Positions 1-4,586 of a DNA stretch of 5,292 nt are shown piece by piece. Positions within the stretch are counted from its first letter, which is position 1; each line of letters begins with the position of its first letter. The translations under genes and the position numbers were made by a program. The stretch lies in contig JAGQGA010000412.1 of the NCBI GenBank assembly GCA_020432595.1, forward strand, positions 1 through 5,292. The letters run 5' to 3'. The DNA is from Anaerolineales bacterium. GTDB taxonomy: Bacteria; Chloroflexota; Anaerolineae; Promineifilales; Promineifilaceae. The notes below the pieces were generated by a model that was not told where the DNA came from, ran no database searches, and worked only from the letters and a program-made list of their open reading frames with translations.

Positions 1-263
1 GGATGGATACGGCGCAGGTGGTGGCGAAGATGCGGCATCCGCACGCGGTGCATATGGGGGAGAAGGAAACGGCCGTTCGCCAATTCTTTGCCCCCCAAAC
101 AACCGACGGCCAGCGTCAAGCCTTGCTACAACAATATGCCGTGCGCTACGTCTGGTATGGCCCACGTGAACAGGCATTAGGTACCTTCAACCCCGCTTCC
201 GTTCCCTATTTGCACCCCACTTACCACAACGATACCATTACCCTGTACGTGGTGGAGCCGTAG
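1..263 (+). CDS. C-terminal tail of a probable polytopic membrane protein (glycosyltransferase GT-C/YYY-like), 5' partial
   Basis: The reading frame is open from the window edge to the TAG at 261-263, and about 87 residues are visible. The ATG at position 3 is probably internal, because no ribosome binding site can be seen and the frame appears to come in from upstream. The tail has a charged stretch leading to an FFAP segment, then ALLQQY, then VRYVWYGPRE and a closing beta-rich piece ending LYVVEP. This arrangement (a helix, then 'YGVRYVxxGPxE', then a short strand pair) resembles the soluble C-terminal end of large multi-spanning membrane proteins of the GT-C or DUF2298/YYY type, common in Chloroflexota and often linked to surface glycan or lipid-linked sugar transfer. 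This is recognition by pattern only: the catalytic loops and membrane helices lie outside the window. It carries one copy of the AACGGCCGTT palindrome. The neighbouring rmlA (nucleotide sugar synthesis) is compatible with a glycosylation role but does not prove it. Confidence 0.5.
   Translation, partial: MDTAQVVAKMRHPHAVHMGEKETAVRQFFAPQTTDGQRQALLQQYAVRYVWYGPREQALGTFNPASVPYLHPTYHNDTITLYVVEP
68..77. repeat. AACGGCCGTT palindrome, copy 1
   Basis: Exact 10-bp palindrome. It is read as Thr-Ala-Val (after Glu) in the membrane-protein tail. The flanking bases do not extend the symmetry. Confidence 0.8.
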
Positions 264-274
264 GGTAGCCGTTG

Positions 275-303
275 TTGGTTTTTTGCCCGCAATTCCCTAC
301 AAT
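275..303 (+). promoter_or_regulatory. Candidate sigma70-type promoter upstream of rmlA
   Basis: TTGGTT at 275-280 and TACAAT at 298-303 are separated by 17 bp. The -10 box matches TATAAT in 5 of 6 positions, but the -35 box is weak. It lies in the spacer between the membrane-protein stop and rmlA, where a promoter would be expected. The same stretch ends in AT-rich DNA with a small CGTTAACG palindrome at 320-327. This is a consensus match by eye only. Confidence 0.25.
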
Positions 304-361
304 TCCTCGATTTTTAGCACGTTAACGATTGAAAATAGCACAAAGCACCCTCGGAAAATCT

Positions 362-400
362 CCTCTGTGTGCCTCTGTGCCTCCTCTGTGCTTCTCTGTG
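362..400. repeat. Four CCTCTGTG-type units with ~10-bp period
   Basis: CCTCTGTG occurs at 362-369, 372-379 and 383-390, and a fourth copy (TCTCTGTG) at 393-400. Unit starts are 10, 11 and 10 bp apart, close to one helical turn. The array ends 22 bp before the rmlA start codon, so it would lie in the 5' leader if the upstream promoter candidate is used. An open frame runs through it from 369 into rmlA, but it has no homology-like content and the better start is downstream. Confidence 0.7.
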
Positions 401-411
401 TAATTTTATTT

Positions 412-415
412 GGAG
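412..415 (+). promoter_or_regulatory. Ribosome binding site GGAG deciding the rmlA start
   Basis: GGAG lies 7 nt before the ATG at 423. This favours that ATG over the in-frame GTG at 369, which would add an 18-residue extension translated from the CTCTGTG repeat. Confidence 0.7.
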
Positions 416-422
416 ACCTACT

Positions 423-1490
423 ATGAAAGGATTGATCTTAAGTGGTGGCACCGGCTCACGGCTGCGCCCATTTACCTACACCAACGCCAAACAACTGATT
501 CCTGTTGCCAACAAACCCGTTTTGTTTCGCGTCATCGAATCCATTCGGGATGCAGGTATTAACGACATTGGCATTGTCATCGGCGGCACCGGCGAGCAAA
601 TCCGCGAGGCGGTGGGGCGGGGTGGCCGCTGGGGGGTAAACATTACCTATATTGAACAGGATGCGCCGCTGGGGCTGGCGCACGCGGTCAAAATTTCCCG
701 CGACTTTTTGGGCGACGACCGGTTTGTCATGTTTTTGGGCGACAACGTAATCGAGGGCGGTATTAGCCCACTGATTGCCCAATTTGCCGACAGCGATTGG
801 AACAGCCAAATTGTATTGACGCGCATCAAAGACCCGCGTCAATATGGGGTAGCGGAGCTGGGCGAAAACGGCCGTATTGTCCGCCTGGTGGAAAAACCCA
901 AACAGCCTCCCAGCGATTTGGCGCTGGTGGGCATCTATATGTTCGACCACCACATCTTTGAGGCCGTCAACGCCATCAACCCATCCTGGCGCGGCGAACT
1001 CGAAATCACCGATGCCATCCAATGGCTGGTCAACAGCGACTATGCCGTTCATCCCTATATCCATCGTGGCTGGTGGATTGACACCGGCAAGCGAGAAGAC
1101 ATGCTGGAAGCCAACGATTTGGTGCTGGAAGAGATTGAGTATAAGACTGAAGGGTATGTAGATCGGGACAGCCAGGTGGGTAGGCGCGTTGCCATTCAGC
1201 GTGGGGCAGAGATTATCAACAGCGTGGTGCGTGGCCCGGCCATCATTGGCGAGAATTCGCGCATTGTCAACAGCTATATTGGCCCCTTCACCAGCATTGG
1301 CGACAATGTGGTGGTGGAAAATAGCGAAATTGAGCATTCGATGGTGCTAGAAAATAGCGAGATTCGGGATATTGAAACGCGCATTCAGGACAGCCTGATT
1401 GGGCGCAATGTCAAAATTACCCGTTCGCCTATCAAACCTAAGGCGTTAAAGCTGGCGTTGGGCGACAATAGCCAAGTTGGGATTTTGTAA
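423..1490 (+). CDS. rmlA: Glucose-1-phosphate thymidylyltransferase, long form with C-terminal beta-helix
   Basis: A 355-residue protein. It is expected to convert dTTP and glucose-1-phosphate to dTDP-glucose plus pyrophosphate in the cytoplasm, the first step towards dTDP-rhamnose and other deoxysugars. The N-terminal nucleotidyltransferase domain (about 1-240) shows the signature loop GGTGSRLRPFT (8-18) followed by Lys23, GLAHA (84-88), the metal-binding LGDN (105-108), DPRQYGVAE (137-145), VEKPK (156-160), RGELEITDAI (190-199) and WWIDTGK (217-223). Residues from about 245 form a left-handed beta-helix of hexapeptide-like repeats (NSVVRGPAIIG, NSYIGPFTSIG, VENSEIE, LENSEIR), and the protein ends GDNSQVGIL. 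This long architecture is typical of the StrD/long RmlA subfamily rather than the roughly 290-residue enterobacterial RfbA. The start is fixed by the GGAG site and by conservation of MKGLILSGG. No rmlB, rmlC or rmlD lies in the window. The exact sugar nucleotide specificity is inferred from the subfamily; a related sugar-phosphate nucleotidyltransferase is the alternative. Confidence 0.92.
   Translation: MKGLILSGGTGSRLRPFTYTNAKQLIPVANKPVLFRVIESIRDAGINDIGIVIGGTGEQIREAVGRGGRWGVNITYIEQDAPLGLAHAVKISRDFLGDDRFVMFLGDNVIEGGISPLIAQFADSDWNSQIVLTRIKDPRQYGVAELGENGRIVRLVEKPKQPPSDLALVGIYMFDHHIFEAVNAINPSWRGELEITDAIQWLVNSDYAVHPYIHRGWWIDTGKREDMLEANDLVLEEIEYKTEGYVDRDSQVGRRVAIQRGAEIINSVVRGPAIIGENSRIVNSYIGPFTSIGDNVVVENSEIEHSMVLENSEIRDIETRIQDSLIGRNVKITRSPIKPKALKLALGDNSQVGIL
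867..876. repeat. AACGGCCGTA, one-mismatch palindrome copy 2
   Basis: The 8-bp core ACGGCCGT (868-875) is intact, and the outermost pair is mismatched. It is read as Asn-Gly-Arg (149-151) in rmlA. Confidence 0.65.
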
Positions 1491-1558
1491 TTGGGGATTG
1501 GAGATTGGAGATTGGCTGGTAAGTGCAGATCAATCTCCAATTCCCAATCTCTAATCTC
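1490..1558. repeat. Inverted heptamer repeat forming a long hairpin between rmlA and dtd
   Basis: The left arm holds three 7-nt units (GGGATTG 1494-1500, GAGATTG 1501-1507 and 1508-1514). The right arm holds four complementary units (CAATCTC 1531-1537, CAATTCC 1538-1544, CAATCTC 1545-1551, TAATCTC 1552-1558). The best single fold pairs 1490-1508 with 1530-1548, about 19 pairs including two G-U wobbles, around a 21-nt loop. The stem begins at the last base of the rmlA stop codon. No T-tract follows, so it is not a standard intrinsic terminator. It fills the region where a dtd ribosome binding site should be. It recalls the short tandemly repeated (STRR) heptamers of filamentous cyanobacteria, by form only. 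Confidence 0.8.
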
Positions 1559-1563
1559 TAACG

Positions 1564-2010
1564 ATGAAAGCATTACTACAACGAGTCAGCACCGCTTCGG
1601 TGACGGTGTCGGGCGAGGTGGTGGGGGAGATTGGGCGCGGGTTTGCCATTTTGCTGGGCGTTACCCACAGCGATGGCGAGGCAGAGGCGGCTTGGCTGGC
1701 GCAAAAGGTGGCGGGGATTCGGTTGTTTGAGGACAGCCAGGGGAAGATGAATTTGGGGCTGGCTGATGTGGGGGGCGAGGTATTGGTAGTGTCGCAGTTT
1801 ACGCTGTATGGGGATGCGCGGAAGGGCAAACGGCCGTCTTTTATTGATGCCGCCCGACCTGAACAGGCTGAACCGCTGGTAGATTATTTTGTGGAACAAC
1901 TGCGGGTGCAGGGGTTGCGCGTGGCGACGGGGCGGTTTGGGGCGAATATGCTGGTGCAAATCCACAACGATGGGCCGGTGACGCTGATGCTGGAACGTGG
2001 TGAGGCGTGA
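1564..2010 (+). CDS. dtd: D-aminoacyl-tRNA deacylase
   Basis: A 148-residue protein, the normal length for bacterial DTD. It hydrolyses D-amino acids (and mischarged glycine) from tRNA, so it acts in translation quality control as a cytoplasmic homodimer. Visible signatures are the N-terminal [15 protein letters not shown] (1-15), the active-site segment SQFTLYGD (77-84) with the conserved Thr80, KGKRPSF (87-93), and the cross-subunit NDGPVT loop (135-140) whose Gly137-Pro138 pair is the family's chirality filter. FGANM (125-129) is the other conserved block. The start at 1564 is supported by the family N-terminus, but no Shine-Dalgarno sequence precedes it: the upstream bases are the heptamer repeat. 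The gene may be read through from rmlA despite the hairpin, or be translated without a canonical ribosome binding site. It contains one near copy of the palindrome. Confidence 0.95.
   Translation: MKALLQRVSTASVTVSGEVVGEIGRGFAILLGVTHSDGEAEAAWLAQKVAGIRLFEDSQGKMNLGLADVGGEVLVVSQFTLYGDARKGKRPSFIDAARPEQAEPLVDYFVEQLRVQGLRVATGRFGANMLVQIHNDGPVTLMLERGEA
1829..1838. repeat. AACGGCCGTC, one-mismatch palindrome copy 3
   Basis: The intact 8-bp core is ACGGCCGT (1830-1837). It is read as Lys-Arg-Pro (89-91) in dtd, a different frame from copies 1 and 2. Confidence 0.65.
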
Positions 2011-2011
2011 T

Positions 2012-2042
2012 TTGCATGTTCGCTCGGTTTGCGTTTTATGAT
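2012..2042 (+). promoter_or_regulatory. Weak candidate promoter for the lipoprotein-yggS-yggT unit
   Basis: TTGCAT (2012-2017) and TATGAT (2037-2042) lie in the dtd-lipoprotein spacer. The -10 box is good, but the 19-bp spacing is longer than the usual 17 bp, so this is only a candidate. An independent promoter here fits the 68-bp gap and the strong ribosome binding site downstream. Confidence 0.25.
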
Positions 2043-2078
2043 AAAGTTCTTCTCCGATAGCTTGAGGAGCAGAACGAC

Positions 2079-3428
2079 ATGAAGCGATTTGGTTTAATTT
2101 TGTTTGTTTTAGCTTGGCTGGTGGGGTGCGGCGGGGAGCAAACGGCCGTTTCTCCCACCACCACCCCTACTTTACCCACCGCCACCAGCTTACCCACCGT
2201 GGCAGCAGCACCAACAACCGCCGCCGAGCCAGCCACGGCCACGCCGGAAAGTGTGGTCGCCGCACCAGCAACGGAAACGGCCGTTCCCACCCCCGACCTG
2301 GTTCCCATCACCGCCACCCCCGTGGTTGTTGTGCCCGATGTGGAACGGCCGGCATTGTCCGTGGTGACACAGCCCGACTATGCTGAGAGCGAATGCAGCG
2401 ACAAATACCCGTGCAACGAAGACATTGCCGCCTGGGAAGCGCGGATACAGGTGCCCGACGGCTTCCAGGCCACCTACTTTACCCGAATAGATGGCAAACC
2501 CACCGTCATGACCTTTGGCCCCGATGGGCTGATCTACATCGCCACGCTTGATGGGCAAGTGCTGACGGTAAATAGCAGCGGTCAGGTGGCAACGGTACTA
2601 GAAGGGCTGCTGTGGCCGACAGGGTTGGCGTTCCAGCCGGGAACCAATAACCTCTATATTTCCAGCCGAGTGAGCAACGAAGGCGTGGGTGGCGAGGCGC
2701 AAATTTCACTGTGGCGCGATGGGCAACTGCGGCAAATTGTGGGCGGGCTGCCCTGCTGCTACACCAGCCTCCATGCCGCCAACGGCATTGCCTTTGGCCC
2801 CGATGGCTATGGCTATGTGGGGGTGGGTGGCCGTGCCGATCACGGCGAGATTTTGCTGGAAGGGTCAGACCAGGGCAAGCAGGATGAACTGCACCCGCTG
2901 GAGGCTGCGATTGTGCGCTTTAGCCCGGACGGCAGTGAGGTGTCGGCCTATGCGCGGGGGCTGCGGAATTCCTATGATTTGGCTTGGGATGCAAACGGCC
3001 GTTTATATGCCACCGATAATTCCCCCGACTTTGGCCCTCCCGACGAACTGAATTTGGTTGAACCGGGCAAAGAATACGGCTACCCCTGGTTTGATTGCGG
3101 TAGCTGCTTTAGCCCGCCGCCCGGCGTGGAAATCACCCCGCCTATCTACGAATTTGTCCCCCACTCCGCTCCCACGGGGGTCACAACCTATTTAGCCGAG
3201 CAGTTCCCCGGTTTTTACAACGGCGTATTTGCCGTGCTGTGGAGTGCCTTTCCCGGGGCGCAAAAGGTGGTTTATTTTGACGAAGGGGGCATCAACGCCA
3301 CCGATTTTGCGATGGGGTTTGCCCAGCCGATGGATGTAGCGGTGGGGCCGGAAGGGAGTTTGTATGTGGTTGACCACGCCACGGGGATTATTTTTCGGAT
3401 TGATTATGTGGGTCAAAGTGAGGGTTGA
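2079..3428 (+). CDS. Secreted lipoprotein with sorbosone/glucose-dehydrogenase-like (GSDH) beta-propeller
   Basis: A 449-residue protein. Residues 1-17 form a lipoprotein signal peptide (Lys-Arg, hydrophobic core, lipobox LVGC with Cys17). A Thr/Pro/Ala-rich linker follows (about 21-95), including a repeated LPTxxx unit, and holds the propeller away from the membrane. From about 125 to 444 there is a beta-propeller with blade-like pieces FGPDGLIYIAT (146-156), GLAFQPGTNNLYIS (182-195), GIAFGPDGYGYVGVG (236-250), LAWDANGRLYATD (301-313) and VGPEGSLYVVD (422-432). ARGLRNSYDLAWD (292-304), GPPDELN (319-325), YGYPW (333-337) and PHSAPTG (361-367) match the sorbosone dehydrogenase branch of the PQQ-type GSDH superfamily. 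His232 may correspond to the catalytic His. The natural substrate, and whether it binds PQQ, cannot be told. Six cysteines beyond the lipobox (106, 112, 226, 227, 340, 343) could form disulfides. GAGGAG at 2064-2069 lies 9 nt before the ATG. The gene ends 5 bp before yggS. Three palindrome copies lie inside it. Confidence 0.8.
   Translation: MKRFGLILFVLAWLVGCGGEQTAVSPTTTPTLPTATSLPTVAAAPTTAAEPATATPESVVAAPATETAVPTPDLVPITATPVVVVPDVERPALSVVTQPDYAESECSDKYPCNEDIAAWEARIQVPDGFQATYFTRIDGKPTVMTFGPDGLIYIATLDGQVLTVNSSGQVATVLEGLLWPTGLAFQPGTNNLYISSRVSNEGVGGEAQISLWRDGQLRQIVGGLPCCYTSLHAANGIAFGPDGYGYVGVGGRADHGEILLEGSDQGKQDELHPLEAAIVRFSPDGSEVSAYARGLRNSYDLAWDANGRLYATDNSPDFGPPDELNLVEPGKEYGYPWFDCGSCFSPPPGVEITPPIYEFVPHSAPTGVTTYLAEQFPGFYNGVFAVLWSAFPGAQKVVYFDEGGINATDFAMGFAQPMDVAVGPEGSLYVVDHATGIIFRIDYVGQSEG
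2140..2151. repeat. AAACGGCCGTTT palindrome, copy 4
   Basis: 12-bp perfect palindrome. It is read as Gln-Thr-Ala-Val (21-24) at the start of the lipoprotein linker. Confidence 0.8.
2276..2285. repeat. AACGGCCGTT palindrome, copy 5
   Basis: Exact 10-bp palindrome, 135 bp after copy 4. It is read as Thr-Ala-Val (67-69) in the lipoprotein linker. Confidence 0.8.
2993..3004. repeat. AAACGGCCGTTT palindrome, copy 6
   Basis: 12-bp perfect palindrome in the propeller domain. It is read as Asn-Gly-Arg (306-308) in a turn between strands. Confidence 0.8.
3420..3424 (+). promoter_or_regulatory. Ribosome binding site GAGGG choosing the yggS start
   Basis: GAGGG lies inside the last codons of the lipoprotein gene. 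It is 9 nt before the ATG at 3434 but only 3 nt before the ATG at 3428, which overlaps the lipoprotein TGA. Spacing and the usual family N-terminus favour 3434. Either choice implies translational coupling. Confidence 0.55.
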
Positions 3429-3433
3429 TGGGG

Positions 3434-4165
3434 ATGACCACGATTGCACAACGGTATGAGGCGGTGCAAGAGCGCATCGCAGCAGCGGCGGCGCGTGCCG
3501 GCCGACCCGCAGCGGAGATTACGCTGGTGGCGGTGACGAAAACATGGCCAGCCGAGGTGCTGTTGGCAGCATATGCAGCGGGGATGCGCCATTTTGGTGA
3601 GAATCGAACGGTGGAATTGGCGGAGAAACGGCCGTTTATCGAGTCCCAGCTTGGCAATGACGGCGGCATCGTTTGGGAATTTATTGGCACGCTGCAAAGT
3701 CGGCAGTCGCAGGTGGTGGCTGATTTGGCCGACAGTTTCCACGCGCTGGATCGGCTCAAGATTGCCACCCGATTGTCGCGGCAGTTGGCGGAAAACGGCC
3801 GTTTTCTCCCGGTCTATCTGGAAATCAACGTGTCGGGCGAAGCCAGCAAATCTGGGTTTCAGATGAGCAATTGGGAAAATGATGCAACGCAGCGGGAAGA
3901 ACTGCGTAAAGCGGTTGAAACAATAAACCATTTGCCGGGTTTGCGCCCGGTGGGGTTGATGACAATGGCACCGTGGGAGGCACCGGATGGCGAGATTCGG
4001 GCGGTGTTTCGGCGGACAAGGCTGCTGCGCGATTGGTTGGAAACGGCCGTTGGCGTGGCGCTGCCCCAGCTTTCAATGGGCATGACCGATGACTTTGAGA
4101 TGGCGATTGAAGAAGGAGCCACCCACGTGCGCGTCGGGCGAGCCTTATTTGGCTCCCGACAGTAA
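3434..4165 (+). CDS. yggS: Pyridoxal phosphate homeostasis protein (PLPBP/YggS family)
   Basis: A 243-residue cytoplasmic protein with a single alanine-racemase-like TIM barrel. The family binds PLP through a lysine Schiff base and buffers PLP and amino acid pools; no enzymatic activity is established for it. PLP-binding Lys36 sits in LVAVTKTWPAE (31-41). Other signatures are HFGENR (53-58), WEFIGTLQSRQ (81-91), EINVSGEASKSGF (130-142), GLMTMAP (174-180) and the phosphate-binding end SMGMTDDFEMAIEEGATHVRVGRALFG (214-240). Most family members read WHFIGxLQxNK at the third block, so Glu82, Thr86 and Gln91 are departures. The ATG at 3434 is preferred for its spacing from GAGGG; ATG 3428 would add two residues. 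The gene follows the lipoprotein by 5 bp and precedes yggT by 36 bp, and the yggS-yggT pair is widespread in bacteria. It holds three full palindrome copies, the densest cluster in the window. Confidence 0.95.
   Translation: MTTIAQRYEAVQERIAAAAARAGRPAAEITLVAVTKTWPAEVLLAAYAAGMRHFGENRTVELAEKRPFIESQLGNDGGIVWEFIGTLQSRQSQVVADLADSFHALDRLKIATRLSRQLAENGRFLPVYLEINVSGEASKSGFQMSNWENDATQREELRKAVETINHLPGLRPVGLMTMAPWEAPDGEIRAVFRRTRLLRDWLETAVGVALPQLSMGMTDDFEMAIEEGATHVRVGRALFGSRQ
3626..3637. repeat. AAACGGCCGTTT palindrome, copy 7
   Basis: 12-bp perfect palindrome. It is read as Lys-Arg-Pro-Phe (65-68) in yggS. Confidence 0.8.
3791..3806. repeat. GAAAACGGCCGTTTTC palindrome, copy 8 (16 bp)
   Basis: The longest copy: a 16-bp perfect palindrome, with symmetry broken at 3790/3807. 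It is read as Glu-Asn-Gly-Arg-Phe (120-124) in yggS. Confidence 0.85.
4042..4051. repeat. AACGGCCGTT palindrome, copy 9
   Basis: Exact 10-bp palindrome. It is read as Thr-Ala-Val (204-206) in yggS, so all three reading frames are used within this one gene. Confidence 0.8.
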
Positions 4166-4186
4166 CAAAAAAGGATGGCAACATCC

Positions 4187-4191
4187 AAGGA
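4187..4191 (+). promoter_or_regulatory. Ribosome binding site AAGGA choosing the yggT start
   Basis: AAGGA lies 10 nt before the ATG at 4202. The earlier in-frame ATG at 4175 directly abuts its own purine run (no spacing) and would add nine polar residues before the first membrane helix. Confidence 0.55.
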
Positions 4192-4201
4192 TAACAACAT
4201 C

Positions 4202-4465
4202 ATGGGACAACTTATTTACATACTGATTCTGTTGCTACAAATTTATTCATATGTTCTTTTGGCACGCATCATTTTATCGTGGGTGCGCGTTAGCCCTTAT
4301 CATCCCACGTGGGGGCCAATCGTTAATGCAATTTACCAGCTTACCGACCCGGTGATGGAGCCAGCGCGACGGCTGTTGCCACCTGCGGGTGGGCTGGATT
4401 TTAGCCCGATTTTGATTTTCTTGGGGATTAATTTGCTGATACGCTTGTTAGCTGGGTTGGCATAA
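4202..4465 (+). CDS. yggT: YggT family integral membrane protein
   Basis: An 87-residue membrane protein of normal YGGT-domain length. Two hydrophobic segments are visible, at about 4-28 and 67-86, joined by a polar loop. Family signatures are RIILSW (22-27) at the end of helix one, then LTDPVMEPARRLLPPAGGLDFSP (47-69), in which the DP, P.RR..P and D-SP positions are the conserved core. The biochemical role is not settled; relatives are linked to osmotic tolerance, cell division or plastid nucleoid distribution (the YlmG/YggT group). It follows yggS by 36 bp with its own ribosome binding site and is probably cotranscribed. An alternative start at 4175 gives 96 residues. It is AT-richer at its 5' end than its neighbours and has no palindrome copies. 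Confidence 0.9.
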   Translation: MGQLIYILILLLQIYSYVLLARIILSWVRVSPYHPTWGPIVNAIYQLTDPVMEPARRLLPPAGGLDFSPILIFLGINLLIRLLAGLA

Positions 4466-4490
4466 AAATGGCATTCTTTTGGAGCCTGTT

Positions 4491-4567
4491 GGGTTGATAA
4501 ATTTGATCCGTGGTGCGTGGTGCGTAAAAGGCACGTATCACGCACCAGGTCAAAAGCGGGTCAACCC
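4491..4567. repeat. Nested imperfect hairpin between convergent yggT and acyl-CoA dehydrogenase
   Basis: The inner stem pairs 4511-4525 with 4533-4547, 15 pairs with two G-U wobbles around a 7-nt loop. It is built from 7-nt units: TGGTGCG twice on the left, CGTATCA and CGCACCA on the right. Beyond it, 4508-4509 pair with 4548-4549 and 4502-4506 with 4550-4554, with single-base bulges at 4507 and 4510. An outer perfect 7-bp stem GGGTTGA/TCAACCC pairs 4491-4497 with 4561-4567. It could act as a bidirectional terminator, but no clear T-tract follows on either strand. A dispersed repeat element is the alternative. Confidence 0.75.
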
Positions 4568-4586
4568 TATGAATTACGTTTGTCCA

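Noticed and set aside
260..300. GTAGGG...CCCTAC inverted repeat as a terminator after the first gene
   Set aside because: A 6-bp stem with a loop of about 29 nt and no T-tract directly after it is too weak to call.
320..327. CGTTAACG palindrome as an operator upstream of rmlA
   Set aside because: A single 8-bp palindrome, with no second copy in the window and no linked regulator gene.
369..422. 18-residue N-terminal extension of RmlA starting at GTG 369
   Set aside because: It is encoded by the CTCTGTG repeat, lacks a ribosome binding site, and the family begins at MKGLILSGG with a good GGAG site.
456..1337. A 293-codon open frame on the - strand opposite rmlA
   Set aside because: It is antisense to a clearly conserved enzyme, its translation has no recognisable domain, and long antisense frames are common in GC-rich genes with biased codon use.
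1317..1364. Near-identical GAAAATAGCGARATT repeats as a recombination site
   Set aside because: They encode successive coils of the RmlA beta-helix (VENSEIE and LENSEIR), so protein repeat structure explains them.
1576..1965. A 129-codon - strand frame opposite dtd
   Set aside because: It lies wholly inside dtd, which shows every family motif, and no independent start signal or domain is visible.
2172..2199. Repeated TTACCCACCG, 18 bp apart, as a DNA repeat element
   Set aside because: It is explained by repeated Leu-Pro-Thr codons in the low-complexity lipoprotein linker.
2190..2558. Gly/Cys/His-rich - strand frame opposite the lipoprotein linker
   Set aside because: Its composition is simply the complement of the Thr/Pro/Ala-rich linker codons; nothing suggests a metal-binding or small peptide gene.
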